Positions 10,276-19,531 of a DNA stretch of 64,000 bases are shown in pieces. The position numbers were made by a program, and so were the translations under genes. Each line of letters starts with the position of its first letter. The stretch's first letter is position 1. Location: positions 1 to 64,000 of the forward strand of contig NZ_PNOS01000026.1 of assembly GCF_002869745.1 (NCBI RefSeq), read 5' to 3'. The DNA comes from Oceaniglobus roseus. GTDB taxonomy: Bacteria > Pseudomonadota > Alphaproteobacteria > Rhodobacterales > Rhodobacteraceae. Under the pieces are notes generated by a model that was not told the DNA's origin, ran no database searches, and saw only the letters and a list, made by a program, of their open reading frames with translations.

Positions 10276-10635
10276 TCAACCCGCGTCGGAGTCGCGGCCG
10301 GAGTCCGGGGTGTCGTAGAAGGGGGTCATCTGGACGACGATCACGCTGTTCTCGGCCAGCGCCCGGTCCATCAGCGACCGCTCCTCGTCGTCGATGTCGT
10401 GCCCCTCGGCCAGCCGCTCCTCGAGCGTGCCGTAGCCCGAGACGTCGAGCGGCGCCATGTCGGCCTGCTTCAGGATCGCGACCGTCTCGCGCACCGCCTC
10501 GGCCTCGTCGACGCCGGAGGCATAGATCATCAGCGCCGCGCCCGTGGCGCCCTTGGGCAGCCCGTCGCCCGCCTTGCGCCCGACATCCACCAGAAGGGTG
10601 AAGACCTGCTGTCTGTTCTTCCGGTCTCCGGACAT
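10276..10635 (-). CDS. conserved hypothetical protein
   Basis: 119 residues starting [19 protein letters not shown]. It has mixed alpha/beta composition, a regular helix-rich middle ([16 protein letters not shown]), many acidic residues toward the end, and no signal peptide or membrane segment. The ATG at 10635 is preferred over one 20 codons upstream because homologue-like sequence begins there. It lies 50 nt upstream of dapE and may share its transcript. I recognise no domain and assign no function. Confidence 0.6.
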   Translation of the reverse strand: MSGDRKNRQQVFTLLVDVGRKAGDGLPKGATGAALMIYASGVDEAEAVRETVAILKQADMAPLDVSGYGTLEERLAEGHDIDDEERSLMDRALAENSVIVVQMTPFYDTPDSGRDSDAG

Positions 10636-10726
10636 GATCGGGGCCCCCGCATCGAAGTGCGCATTGCACCTGCGATGGACGGGGGCCCCTGTCAAGCCGT
10701 TGCAGCGGGGTCTGCCGCGGCGAAGG

Positions 10727-10981
10727 TCAGGTCTTGCGGCGTACCAGGCGGCCGACCCAGATCAGGATGCAGGCGCCGATGAAGCCGATAATCAGCTGGC
10801 CGATCCAGCCGCCGAGCGTGGCGCCGGTCAGGGTCAGCAGGATGAAGTTCAGGACGATCGCGCCGACGATCCCGAGGATGATGTTCATCAGAAGCCCCAT
10901 GTTGGACTTCATGAATTGCTCGGCGAGCCACCCGGCGATGCCGCCGATGATGATCGCTGCAAGCCAGCCTACACCAGTCAT
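10727..10981 (-). CDS. GlsB/YeaQ/YmgE family membrane protein
   Basis: 84 residues, almost entirely three hydrophobic segments with glycine zippers (IIIGGIAGWLAEQ, ILGIVGAIVLNF, GWIGQLIIGFIGACILIW) and a basic C-terminal RLVRRKT. This is the transglycosylase-associated/YeaQ stress family of small inner-membrane proteins, induced by envelope or acid stress in other bacteria; its molecular role is unknown. A good AAGGAA ribosome site precedes the ATG at 10981. It appears to be a stand-alone gene. Confidence 0.85.
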   Translation of the reverse strand: MTGVGWLAAIIIGGIAGWLAEQFMKSNMGLLMNIILGIVGAIVLNFILLTLTGATLGGWIGQLIIGFIGACILIWVGRLVRRKT

Positions 10982-11092
10982 TTCCGTATTCCTTCCGTTC
11001 CGGTGCGCCCAACCATCGGGCGCGTCGGGAAGCCAACGTCGCGAGGGGCCGCGGCGTTCCACTTCCCCGTGATCGCCCGCGCGATTTCCCGC

Positions 11093-12121
11093 TCAGCCGA
11101 AGACCTCGACACAGAGGGCGGCGCCGTAGGTTCCGGCGATGGCCACGCTCTCGATCCCGATCCGCGCCGGGCCGCGCCGCTGCCGCAGGATCAGCCCGGC
11201 GAGCAGGATCGCCGTCATCAGCAGCCCGGTGCCGAGCCAGTAGAGATCCCCCGGCTCCACCGCATGATAGAGCGAGCCGTCGCGGTAGGCGACGTCGGAG
11301 GCGACGAGGAACAGCGTGTCGAAGGTGTTGCCGCCGATGATCCCGCCCACGGCCAGCTGCAACGCGCCCCGCCGCACCGCGACGAGGGTCGTGACCAGTT
11401 CCGGCAGCGAGGTGACGACGGCGGTGATGAGCGAGCCGACGAGGCTCGACGTCAGGCCGAAGCGCGAGATGAAGGCGCCGCCGACCTGGCTGATGACCCA
11501 GCCGCTGACCCCCATGACGGCGACGAGGGCGGCGAAGCGCAGCGCGGGGCCGAGCACGGGGCGGTTCTTCTCCTCCTCGTCCTCGGGTTCGTCGGTGCGG
11601 GTGTCGTCGGTCTGCACCGGCTTCCACATCGGCGCCTCCCGGACCTCCGAGGCGGTGCGCGTGCCCCAGACATAGGCGAGGAACAGCAGGACCGAGACGG
11701 GATGCACCCCGAGATAGGACAGGTCCGGCCCGGCGACGGCGCAGAGCGGCAGCGACAGCAGGATGATCAGCATCACCGCCTGGAACAGGTTCGCAGGCTC
11801 GGCCGCCGCGTGTTCGAGGTTCGCGCGCTTGTGCAGCAGGTCGGCCACAGCGAGGAACAGCGTCTGAGCCGCGATGCCGCCGACCGCGTTGGCGAAGGCG
11901 AAGCTCGCATCGCCGCTGAGGGCCGCGTCGACCGAGACGACGACCCCGGCAAGCGAGGTTGCGCCGCCCAGGATCAGCCCGCCCGCCATGGCCTCGCCCA
12001 TGCGGGTGCGGTCGGCGAGGATGTCGGCCAGGCGCGTGGCGCGGATCGACGCCGCGATCACGGCGGCACCGGCGACGGCGAAGACGGCCAGAAGCCAGAA
12101 CAGCGGCAGGTCAGAGATCAC
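11093..12121 (-). CDS. atypical CaCA-family sodium/calcium exchanger-like protein
   Basis: About 342 residues with roughly ten transmembrane segments split by an acidic cytoplasmic loop (TDEPEDEEEKNRP). The second alpha repeat is recognisable (AVVTSLPELVTTLVAVRRG, then GGIIGGNTFDTLF). The first repeat is altered: it reads GATSLAGVVVSVDAA, so the usual proline-glutamate of the ion site is missing. It is therefore an exchanger homologue whose ion and counter-ion cannot be assumed. The start is uncertain: GTG at 12121 (VISDLPLFWLL) is chosen; a TTG at 12145 is possible. No strong ribosome site is seen at either. Confidence 0.75.
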   Translation of the reverse strand: MISDLPLFWLLAVFAVAGAAVIAASIRATRLADILADRTRMGEAMAGGLILGGATSLAGVVVSVDAALSGDASFAFANAVGGIAAQTLFLAVADLLHKRANLEHAAAEPANLFQAVMLIILLSLPLCAVAGPDLSYLGVHPVSVLLFLAYVWGTRTASEVREAPMWKPVQTDDTRTDEPEDEEEKNRPVLGPALRFAALVAVMGVSGWVISQVGGAFISRFGLTSSLVGSLITAVVTSLPELVTTLVAVRRGALQLAVGGIIGGNTFDTLFLVASDVAYRDGSLYHAVEPGDLYWLGTGLLMTAILLAGLILRQRRGPARIGIESVAIAGTYGAALCVEVFG

Positions 12122-12207
12122 GGGGCAGGTCCATCGCGGGGACAACTCGGCCGCGCCGGATCGGTTTCCGAAAGGATCGGTTAACCATCCTCTGCCACAG
12201 CTTCGCC

Positions 12208-12435
12208 ATGGCCCTGCCCGCCTATCTCGCCCCGGAGCATTTCCTCGCCGATCTCTTCGCGGCCAAGGCGGCCCGGCAGGGCGGCGTGATCCGCCGCAAG
12301 CGCCGGGACATCGAGCGGTTTTACGGCGTGGAGGCGTTCCTGGAAGAGATGCGCCGCCGCGGCTTCGGCGTGGTGGAGAACGCGGGACAGTTCGTGATCT
12401 TCTGCAACCAGGAGCCGATCAAGCGCCTCGCGTGA
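12208..12435 (+). CDS. small conserved protein of unknown function
   Basis: 75 residues, basic and helical (FLADLFAAKAARQGGVIRRKRRDIER), ending FVIFCNQEPIKRLA. There is no signal or membrane segment. As I recall, close relatives in this order sometimes carry the name N-(5'-phosphoribosyl)anthranilate isomerase. At 75 residues, without any barrel motifs, it cannot be that TIM-barrel enzyme, so the name would be an error. It starts 62 nt from the divergent exchanger gene and converges on dapD across the hairpin cluster. No function is assigned; nucleic-acid binding is a guess from its charge only. Confidence 0.65.
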   Translation: MALPAYLAPEHFLADLFAAKAARQGGVIRRKRRDIERFYGVEAFLEEMRRRGFGVVENAGQFVIFCNQEPIKRLA

Positions 12436-12444
12436 CGTCCGGGG

Positions 12445-12489
12445 CCCGCTCTTCTGAAGAAAAGCGGGACGGAATTCTGGAGAATTCCG
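12445..12489. repeat. double-hairpin repeat, copy 1
   Basis: Two adjoining palindromes. 12445-12468 is an 11-bp stem with one mismatch (arms CCCGCTCTTCT and AGAAAAGCGGG). 12470-12489 is a perfect 9-bp stem (CGGAATTCT/AGAATTCCG). Copy 2 has the same two-hairpin plan. The pair separates the convergent genes ending at 12435 and 12577 and may act as a two-way terminator. Confidence 0.75.
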
Positions 12490-12521
12490 TTCGCCCCGCG
12501 CCGGAGGTCGGGCCCCGGGAG

Positions 12522-12566
12522 CCGCTTTTCTCGAGAAAAGCGGTGCGGACTTCTTCAGAAGTCCGC
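12522..12566. repeat. double-hairpin repeat, copy 2
   Basis: 12522-12543 is a perfect 22-bp palindrome (arm CCGCTTTTCT, with its complement AGAAAAGCGG). 12545-12566 is a 10-bp stem (GCGGACTTCT/AGAAGTCCGC). Compared with copy 1, the second hairpin replaces an A:T pair by a C:G pair, so the base change is compensated on both arms. A 32-bp GC-rich spacer separates the copies. It ends 11 nt from the dapD stop. Confidence 0.75.
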
Positions 12567-12576
12567 TTCCCCGCCC

Positions 12577-13401
<825 letters not shown>

Positions 13402-13583
13402 GGGCGTCTCCGTTGCTCGGCTGCGGCTGATGTCGCGCTGTCATAGGCAGTTCGGACCCGCCGCGCAATCCGCCGCGCCCGCCCTGTTCCCCGCCGCCTC
13501 CGCCCGCTATAGAGGCGCGGAGGCGCCCCCGCGCCTCGGTGCGGTCCCTCTCCGGGGCCGACGCGACCAGCAGGAGCCGCTCC

Positions 13584-14429
13584 ATGACCGCAGACCACCG
13601 CTCGGCCTTCCGCGACGCCCGGCAGGACATCGACACCGCCAAGGACATTCCCGATACCGCGCAGACCCGCGCGCCCTCCTATGCGCTGGCCTTCGCGGAC
13701 AACGATTTCCTGGCCCGCGAGGAGCTGCGCCCGGTGCGCCTGCAGCTCGAGCTGCTGAAGCCCGAGATGATCCTGTCGGACGCCGGCGTGGTCTCGACCG
13801 TCGTGCTGTTCGGCGGCGCGCGGATCCTGGCTCCGGGTGCGGCGGGGCCCGGGGTGGCGCCGGGGCTGAAGGCGCTGGCGGGCTTCTACGACGAGGCGCG
13901 CCGCTTCGCCGCGCTGATGACCGAGCGGTCGCTGGCCGGGGGCGGGACCGAGGGCGTGATCGCCACCGGCGGCGGCCCCGGCGTGATGGAGGCCGGCAAC
14001 CGCGGCGCGGCCGAGGCGGGCGGTCGCTCGATCGGGCTGAACATCGTGCTGCCCCACGAGCAGGCGCCGAACGAATACGTCACCCCCGACCTCTGCTTCA
14101 ACTTCCACTACTTCGCGATCCGGAAGATGCATTTCCTGATGCGCGCCAAGGCGATCTGCGTCTTCCCCGGCGGCTTCGGCACGCTCGACGAGATGTTCGA
14201 GGCGCTGACGCTGATCCAGACCGGCCGCATGGACGCGGTGCCGGTGCTGCTGTTCGGCCGCGCCTTCTGGGAGGGCGTCGTGAACTGGGAGGCGCTGGCG
14301 GAGGCGGGGACGATCTCGGCCAGCGACCTCGACCTGTTCCGCTTCGTCGAGACGGCGGAGGAGGCGGTGGCGGCCATCGACGCCTGGCAGGCGCCGGAAA
14401 AGCGCCGCGCGGCCATTCCGGGGCGTTGA
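13584..14429 (+). CDS. LOG-family (TIGR00730) Rossmann-fold protein
   Basis: 281 residues. The nucleotide-monophosphate-hydrolysing LOG motifs are present: GGGPGVMEAGNRGA and PGGFGTLDEMFE. About 80 residues precede the LOG domain, making it one of the longer members of the family. LOG enzymes release cytokinin-like bases or, more generally, cleave nucleoside 5'-monophosphates at the N-glycosidic bond; the bacterial substrate here is not known. An AGGAG ribosome site precedes the ATG at 13584. It is followed after 49 nt by a DUF4396 gene in the same direction. Confidence 0.85.
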   Translation: MTADHRSAFRDARQDIDTAKDIPDTAQTRAPSYALAFADNDFLAREELRPVRLQLELLKPEMILSDAGVVSTVVLFGGARILAPGAAGPGVAPGLKALAGFYDEARRFAALMTERSLAGGGTEGVIATGGGPGVMEAGNRGAAEAGGRSIGLNIVLPHEQAPNEYVTPDLCFNFHYFAIRKMHFLMRAKAICVFPGGFGTLDEMFEALTLIQTGRMDAVPVLLFGRAFWEGVVNWEALAEAGTISASDLDLFRFVETAEEAVAAIDAWQAPEKRRAAIPGR

Positions 14430-14478
14430 GCGGAACCCCGCGCCCATCGGATCGCTTTCCTCCGCAAGGAGGGACCGC

Positions 14479-15144
14479 ATGACCGCAATCCAGACCATCG
14501 CCGCCAACCCCTGGTTTCTCGTCCTCTGGGCCGTGCTCATGGTGCCGAGCGTCGTGATCCTGATCCGCGACCTCCGGCAGAACAACACCCACCTGATGTC
14601 GCTGATGAAGGTCGTCTGGGTGCTGACGGTGATCTACTCCGGCCCGCTCGGCCTTGCGATCTACTGGCTGACCGGGCGCAAGGAGATTTCCGACGACCAC
14701 CTCTGGCGGCGCGGCTTCCGGTCGGTCGCGCACTGCTATTCCGGGTGCGGCATGGGCGAGATCGTGGGGGTCATCCTGGCCGCCGCGCTGTTTGCCGGGG
14801 CGAACGTGGCGACGGCGGTGACGACCTTCATCCTTGCCTATATCGCCGGAGTGGCCCTGACCGTGGGGCCGCTGATGCAGGACGGCGTGGCCTTCCCGAC
14901 CGCCTTCAAGGACGCGCTGATCTCGGAGACGCCGAGCATCGCGGTGATGGAGATCGTCGCCATCGGCACCGACCTGCTTCTCGCCGGGAAGGCCCATATC
15001 GGCGAGGTGCTGTTCTGGTCCTCGATGGTGATTTCGCTGACAGCCGGCCTGGTCGCGGCCTATCCGGTCAACGTGCTGCTGCTGAAGTTCGGCGTGAAAG
15101 AAGGGATGATGGATCCCCGGATGACGGACCACGAACACGGCTGA
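14479..15144 (+). CDS. DUF4396 domain membrane protein
   Basis: 221 residues with about six hydrophobic segments. It starts after a strong AAGGAGG site. The middle contains SVAHCYSGCGMGEIVGV, with histidine and two cysteines at the entrance of a membrane helix, a pattern characteristic of DUF4396 proteins. Such a His/Cys cluster could bind a metal such as copper; this is inference only. The C-terminus is short and histidine-containing (MTDHEHG). Function is unknown. Confidence 0.75.
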   Translation: MTAIQTIAANPWFLVLWAVLMVPSVVILIRDLRQNNTHLMSLMKVVWVLTVIYSGPLGLAIYWLTGRKEISDDHLWRRGFRSVAHCYSGCGMGEIVGVILAAALFAGANVATAVTTFILAYIAGVALTVGPLMQDGVAFPTAFKDALISETPSIAVMEIVAIGTDLLLAGKAHIGEVLFWSSMVISLTAGLVAAYPVNVLLLKFGVKEGMMDPRMTDHEHG

Positions 15145-15184
15145 GGAGAAGGAGCGCCGGAAGCGGCGCCCCCGGTTCCCGCGT

Positions 15185-15400
15185 TCAGGCCTTCTTCAGC
15201 TCGGATCCCGACTTCAGCACCTCGTCGCCGTCCTCCTGCTCGATCAGGTAGGCCGGATCGTCGTCCGAGGCGTCGCGGGTCACTTCGCTTCCCTTGATCT
15301 TCTTTGTGATCTTTTGTGTGTATTTCTTCACCACCTTGCCGGTCCCGGTGCCGTTGCCCCAGGACCACTGGACCTTCGTACCTTCGCTGTAATCGGACAT
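15185..15400 (-). CDS. DUF2945 / HVA1 TUDOR-like small protein
   Basis: 71 residues. The N-terminal half (EGTKVQWSWGNGTGTGKV) is the beta-barrel start of the HVA1/DUF2945 family, followed by the lysine-rich KKYTQKITKKIKG and an acidic tail. It is small and soluble, with no signal. The ATG shares one base with the stop of the preceding amidotransferase-like gene (TGATG), so it is translated as the third member of a coupled amidoligase cluster. The biochemical role is unknown; a small highly charged protein next to an amidoligase might be a substrate or adaptor, which is speculation. Confidence 0.75.
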   Translation of the reverse strand: MSDYSEGTKVQWSWGNGTGTGKVVKKYTQKITKKIKGSEVTRDASDDDPAYLIEQEDGDEVLKSGSELKKA

Positions 15401-16128
15401 CACACTGCCTCCTGCGTTTCCTGGATCTCGCGTACCGCCGCGCTCTGGTTCACCCCCTCGCGCCGCGCCGCGGCCGCGCAGACGAGGGCGCGGAACAGGG
15501 CCCGCTGCCGGTGGGCGTAGAACAGGTGTTCGGGGTGCCACTGCACGCCGATGGCGACCGGATCGCTGGTGCGCTCGATCGCCTGGATCATGCCGCCCTG
15601 GTCGCGGGCGCTGACCCGGAGGCCCTGGCCCAGCCGCTCCACCGCCTGGGAGTGCAGCGCGTTGACCTTCATCGGCGCGGTCCCCGCCAGCCGGGCCAGC
15701 CGGGTGCCGGGTTCGACCTGCACCACCTTGCGCGGCAGGATCGTCCAGTATTTCCGGCTTTTCAGGTAGGTGCCGTAGGCGTCCTGGTCGAGGTTGCCGC
15801 CAAGCGCCACGTTCAGCATCTGCGAGCCGCGGCAGATTCCGAGGATCGGCTTGTTCTGCGAGAACGCCTCTTCCACCACCCGTCGCTCCATGTCGTCGCG
15901 GGCGGGATCCAGCGTGGCGCTGGTGATCAGCTTGCCGCCATAGAGGTCGGGCGAGATGTCGTCGCCGCCGCCGATGATGACACCGTCGACGTCGTTCACG
16001 TCCGAGGGCCGCGTGGCGACCCAGCGGACGGCTTGCCCGCCCGCCAGCCAGACGTTGAGGCGCATCAGGGGAAAGACGCGCCAGCCCGATTTCCGCGAGG
16101 TGGTCACGCCGATGACCGGTCGGCTCAT
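15400..16128 (-). CDS. class I glutamine amidotransferase-like peptidase (gamma-glutamyl-GABA hydrolase family)
   Basis: 242 residues. The catalytic triad of a class I glutaminase fold is visible: Cys in GICRGSQM, and His-Glu in QWHPEHL. A DGVIIGGGDDISP segment marks the PuuD-like gamma-glutamyl hydrolase branch. It overlaps the upstream amidoligase stop by 4 nt (ATGA) and the downstream HVA1 gene by 1 nt. The context argues that it removes or edits amide-linked glutamyl groups made by the amidoligase, rather than acting in putrescine degradation, for which no other genes are present. Confidence 0.85.
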   Translation of the reverse strand: MSRPVIGVTTSRKSGWRVFPLMRLNVWLAGGQAVRWVATRPSDVNDVDGVIIGGGDDISPDLYGGKLITSATLDPARDDMERRVVEEAFSQNKPILGICRGSQMLNVALGGNLDQDAYGTYLKSRKYWTILPRKVVQVEPGTRLARLAGTAPMKVNALHSQAVERLGQGLRVSARDQGGMIQAIERTSDPVAIGVQWHPEHLFYAHRQRALFRALVCAAAARREGVNQSAAVREIQETQEAV

Positions 16129-17087
16129 GCGGGGATCCGGGCCGCGTCGTGATCGCGCAGCACGTCGCCGCAGACGTGGGCCCAGGAGGGGCGCAGCAGC
16201 GCCGTCTGCTCGCGGTTGTGGCGCCATGCGTCGCGCAGCGCCGCCATGAGCGCGGCGTCCCCCGCCACCTCCTCGATATGCCGCCAGTCACGCCAGCTGT
16301 CGTCGAGCGACCAGTCGGGCTCGTCGATGCGGCAGTCGGGCAGGCGATAGTGGAAGGTCGGGCGCACCGCCTGGTCCTTGCCCATCTTCGCCTTCACGCG
16401 CGGCTCGTCGATGTGGGCGAAGGCGGGCAGCATGTCGAGACCATAGTTCCGGCTGGCCGCGTGCTTCAGATAGATGTCGATGGCCGTGTCGATGTCGGGA
16501 TCGCTGCCGAGCCCGACCAGCGCATCGACCAGCGCCGCCGGGTAGGGGTCGGTGAAGGGCAGCAGGCGGCGGGTCGGGTCGATCGGGTTGGTGTCCCGGA
16601 TCCAGGCTTCGAGCAGGGCGTAGGAGACCAGGGGACCGACCACGTCGCGGGCCGAGGTGCTGGCGATCTCCGGGTTCAGGTGCACCCCGAAGCCATAGAG
16701 CACGCCCGCCCCGGTCCCGAGCGCGCCCGCCTCGCGCAGCTTCTCGCGGCAGCGGTCCAGCGTCACCAGCCCGTCGCGGTCCAGCGGCGGGCTCACGATC
16801 TCGACCGGGACGAGGTCGCGCCCGGCGTCGAGCACCGCGTCGCGCAGGGCGCTTTTCGTGGCGTCGCGCAGGAAGATGTCGAGATAGACCTCGATGTCCC
16901 CGAGTTCGGTGCCCTCCACCAGCCACTTCACGCTGTCGGTCTGCCGCGCAATGCCGCCCAGCACATCGGCCACGCACTTGGCCGTCTGCGCCTCGTCGAG
17001 GCCGGCGAGCTCGATCTCCACCCCCGTCTTGCGGGGGGAACTGTCGGACGTCTCGGGGCGGGGCAGGGGGGCGAAGGGCTGTGTCAT
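16125..17087 (-). CDS. amidoligase family protein
   Basis: 320 residues. Early in the chain a short GVEIELAGLD motif gives the acidic metal-binding strand of glutamine-synthetase-fold amidoligases. Later GFGVHLNPEIAS supplies the second conserved histidine/asparagine region, and the C-terminal part is helical and arginine-rich. The family is predicted to form peptide-like amide bonds with ATP, but few members have known substrates. The ATG at 17087 is chosen. It is the first gene of the coupled trio amidoligase, gamma-glutamyl hydrolase-like and HVA1. Confidence 0.82.
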   Translation of the reverse strand: MTQPFAPLPRPETSDSSPRKTGVEIELAGLDEAQTAKCVADVLGGIARQTDSVKWLVEGTELGDIEVYLDIFLRDATKSALRDAVLDAGRDLVPVEIVSPPLDRDGLVTLDRCREKLREAGALGTGAGVLYGFGVHLNPEIASTSARDVVGPLVSYALLEAWIRDTNPIDPTRRLLPFTDPYPAALVDALVGLGSDPDIDTAIDIYLKHAASRNYGLDMLPAFAHIDEPRVKAKMGKDQAVRPTFHYRLPDCRIDEPDWSLDDSWRDWRHIEEVAGDAALMAALRDAWRHNREQTALLRPSWAHVCGDVLRDHDAARIPA

Positions 17088-17140
17088 AGAACTCGGAACG
17101 TGGCCCGGTGCCTCCGGTTCCCGGACCGGCCCGAAATCCT

Positions 17141-18328
17141 TCACGCCTGCGGCGCTTCGCCCACCGCGCGGCGCGGCTTGCGCGCCCGCTCGCTCTCGGA
17201 TTTCAACTGTCCGCAGGCGGCCATGATGTCCTCTCCGCGGGGCGTGCGGATGGGCGAGGCATAGCCCGCCTTGTGGATGATGTCGGCGAAGGCGCGGATG
17301 CGGTTGTTCGAAGACCGCTGGTAGGGCGCGCCGGGCCATTCGTTGAACGGGATCAGGTTGATCTTTGCCGGGATGCCGCGGATCAGCTCGATGAGCCGTC
17401 GCGCGTCGTCGTCGCTGTCGTTCACGTCCTTCAGCATCACGTATTCGAAGGTGATCCGCTCGGAGTTCGACAGCTTCGGGTAGGCGCGCAGCGCCTCCAG
17501 CAGCGCGGCGATGTTCCACTTCCTGTTGATCGGCACCAGCCTGTCGCGCACCTCGTCCGTCGTGGCGTGGAACGAGACCGCCAGCAGGCAGCCGATCTCT
17601 TCGGCGGTGCGCGCGATCTCGGGCACCACGCCCGAGGTCGACAGTGTGATCCGGCGGCGCGACAGCGAGATCCCCTCGGGATCCATCGCGATCTTCATCG
17701 CGTCGCGCACCGATTCGAAGTTGTAGAGCGGTTCGCCCATGCCCATCAGCACGATGTTGGACAGAAGCCGCGTCTCGTCCTTCGGGTTGCGTCCCGGCGC
17801 GGGCCATTCGCCAAGGTCGTCGCGCGCCAGCATGATCTGGCCCACGATCTCGGCCGCGGTCAGGTTCCTGACCAGCCGCTGGGTGCCGGTGTGGCAGAAC
17901 GAGCAGGTCAGCGTGCAGCCGACCTGCGACGAGATGCACAGCGTGCCGCGCCCCTCCTCGGGGATGTAGACGGTTTCCACCTCGTGGCCGCCCGCGATCC
18001 GGACCAGGTACTTGCGCGTCCCGTCGGACGAGAGATGCCGCTCGACCACCTCGGGCAGGGTGATGGCGAACCGCTCTTCCAGCAGGGCGCGGTAGGGCTT
18101 GGCGAGGTTCGTCATCGCGGCGAAGTCGCGCACGCCCTTCTCGTAGATCCACTGCCACAGCTGCCCGGTGCGCATCTTGGCCTGATGCTCCGGCGTTCCG
18201 GCGTCCAGCAGCGCCTGCTGCATCTGCGGCCGCGTCAGCCCGACAAGATTGACCCGCCCCGACTCGTCGGCCGCCACCTTGCGGGGCAGGGTCAGGACAT
18301 CTTGGGTGATCGGCGCTGTGGCGGCCAT
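17141..18328 (-). CDS. rlmN: 23S rRNA (adenine2503-C2)-methyltransferase
   Basis: 395 residues. The radical SAM cluster motif CTLTCSFC (CxxxCxxC) and the methyl-carrier cysteine near the C-terminus (MAACGQL) are present, with GMGEPLYNF between them. RlmN methylates A2503 of 23S rRNA and A37 of some tRNAs using a Cys-bound methylene intermediate. A basic C-terminal tail ([12 protein letters not shown]) extends past the fold. The ATG at 18328 gives the expected length; the open frame upstream of it is not used. Confidence 0.95.
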   Translation of the reverse strand: MAATAPITQDVLTLPRKVAADESGRVNLVGLTRPQMQQALLDAGTPEHQAKMRTGQLWQWIYEKGVRDFAAMTNLAKPYRALLEERFAITLPEVVERHLSSDGTRKYLVRIAGGHEVETVYIPEEGRGTLCISSQVGCTLTCSFCHTGTQRLVRNLTAAEIVGQIMLARDDLGEWPAPGRNPKDETRLLSNIVLMGMGEPLYNFESVRDAMKIAMDPEGISLSRRRITLSTSGVVPEIARTAEEIGCLLAVSFHATTDEVRDRLVPINRKWNIAALLEALRAYPKLSNSERITFEYVMLKDVNDSDDDARRLIELIRGIPAKINLIPFNEWPGAPYQRSSNNRIRAFADIIHKAGYASPIRTPRGEDIMAACGQLKSESERARKPRRAVGEAPQA

Positions 18329-18402
18329 GGCGCGAAACCTCCGGGGTTTGGGGACAGCCCCGTATATGGGAGTTTCGGGCGGATTACAAAGGCCGCGCGC
18401 AG

Positions 18403-18681
18403 TCAGCCGCTTCCCCGCTCGGTCCGGTCCCGTCGCCGCCCGGCGAGCTCGTGCAGGTCGGTGGCGGGCAGGTCGGCGCTGCGCGGCGGTCCGGACCGGC
18501 CGAAGGCGGCGCGCGCCACGGTGATGACCACCGCGATGACAAGGCCGATCGCCACGCAACCGAGCAGGAGATAGAGCGGCGGCGGCGTGGTGCAGGGGTC
18601 ATCGGTGAGGGACCGCAGAAAGCGGACGAACGCCCCCTCGGGCTGGACGCAGGTGAGGACGGTTCCGACGTCTGGGGTCAT
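18403..18681 (-). CDS. small single-pass membrane protein, hypothetical
   Basis: 92 residues. One clear transmembrane helix ([20 protein letters not shown]) follows a 35-residue N-terminal part with two cysteines, and a basic/acidic tail of about 35 residues follows it. The ATG at 18681 lacks a strong ribosome site. I do not recognise the family. It is accepted because it fills an otherwise empty gap on the coding strand and has a membrane-protein pattern, but it could be spurious. Confidence 0.45.
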   Translation of the reverse strand: MTPDVGTVLTCVQPEGAFVRFLRSLTDDPCTTPPPLYLLLGCVAIGLVIAVVITVARAAFGRSGPPRSADLPATDLHELAGRRRDRTERGSG

Positions 18682-18824
18682 GGATGTGGCGCGCCTTCTC
18701 CTTCGAGAGGGAGCAGACCCGCGGAATCCGGCGGAATTGTGGCGGTCCGGGATTCGCGGGGGCGGTCAGCGGCCGGGCCACCATGGCGGCCCGGACAGGC
18801 GACGGCCGCGACGGACGGTCCGGC

Positions 18825-19355
18825 TCAGCTGTTGCAGCGCTTCGCGGCTTCTTCCATCGCCGCCGTGAACCCGAAGAGCGAGAACGTGTCCTCGGTCTGC
18901 GTCCCGCGGGCCGAGCGGGCGGTCAGCACCGCCTCGGAGCCGCGCCGCAGGGCGGCGACGATCTTGGCATCGTCCGCGTCCGAGGCCGGCCAGGCCCATT
19001 CGCCGTCGACGAACAGGTCGAACACGCTGCCGCCCACGTCCATCTTGACGGTCGATCCCTCGGCGAAGGGATAGCCACCGGTGAACGACACCTCGCCGTC
19101 GGCGCCCGATCCGGGGCGAAAGCTGACGAACAGCAGGATGTCGCCGCGGCGCACCGAGACCACGCGCCCATCCTTGGTGTTCACGGTCTGCTTGGGGCTC
19201 GACACGCCCCAGCACTCGGTCGGCTCCTGTTCGACGAACACCGCCCAGGCGGTTTCGACGGCCACGCGGTTGGTGGATTCCGTCTGTGCGATCACGCCCG
19301 TCGCCGCCAGTGCGAAGATGCCTGCCGCAAAGATGCCCTTGAAATGGGGTCTCAT
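18825..19355 (-). CDS. invasion associated locus B (IalB) family protein
   Basis: 176 residues with a Sec signal peptide (cleavage near GVIAQTES). Family landmarks are WAVFVEQEPTECWGVSSP, GGYPFAEGSTV and the C-terminal FSLFGFTAAMEEAAKRC. Two cysteines (in ECWG and the last line) probably form the family disulfide. IalB-like proteins are periplasmic or outer-membrane associated; despite the name, they are common in free-living alphaproteobacteria and their role is unclear. Confidence 0.85.
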   Translation of the reverse strand: MRPHFKGIFAAGIFALAATGVIAQTESTNRVAVETAWAVFVEQEPTECWGVSSPKQTVNTKDGRVVSVRRGDILLFVSFRPGSGADGEVSFTGGYPFAEGSTVKMDVGGSVFDLFVDGEWAWPASDADDAKIVAALRRGSEAVLTARSARGTQTEDTFSLFGFTAAMEEAAKRCNS

Positions 19356-19531
19356 GTCAATCCCAGCCTCCAGCTGCCTCTGCCTCGCGGAAATTCCGTA
19401 TCCGGTCCTTCTGTGCAGACCTTGTGGCGATACGCATCCCTTTACCTCATTGCCGGGCGACTTTAACGGTAAAAGGCGTGTCAGTGAAAGCCCCCAAGGC
19501 GGAAAATCGCCGAGGTGTGAAAGGAAATTTC

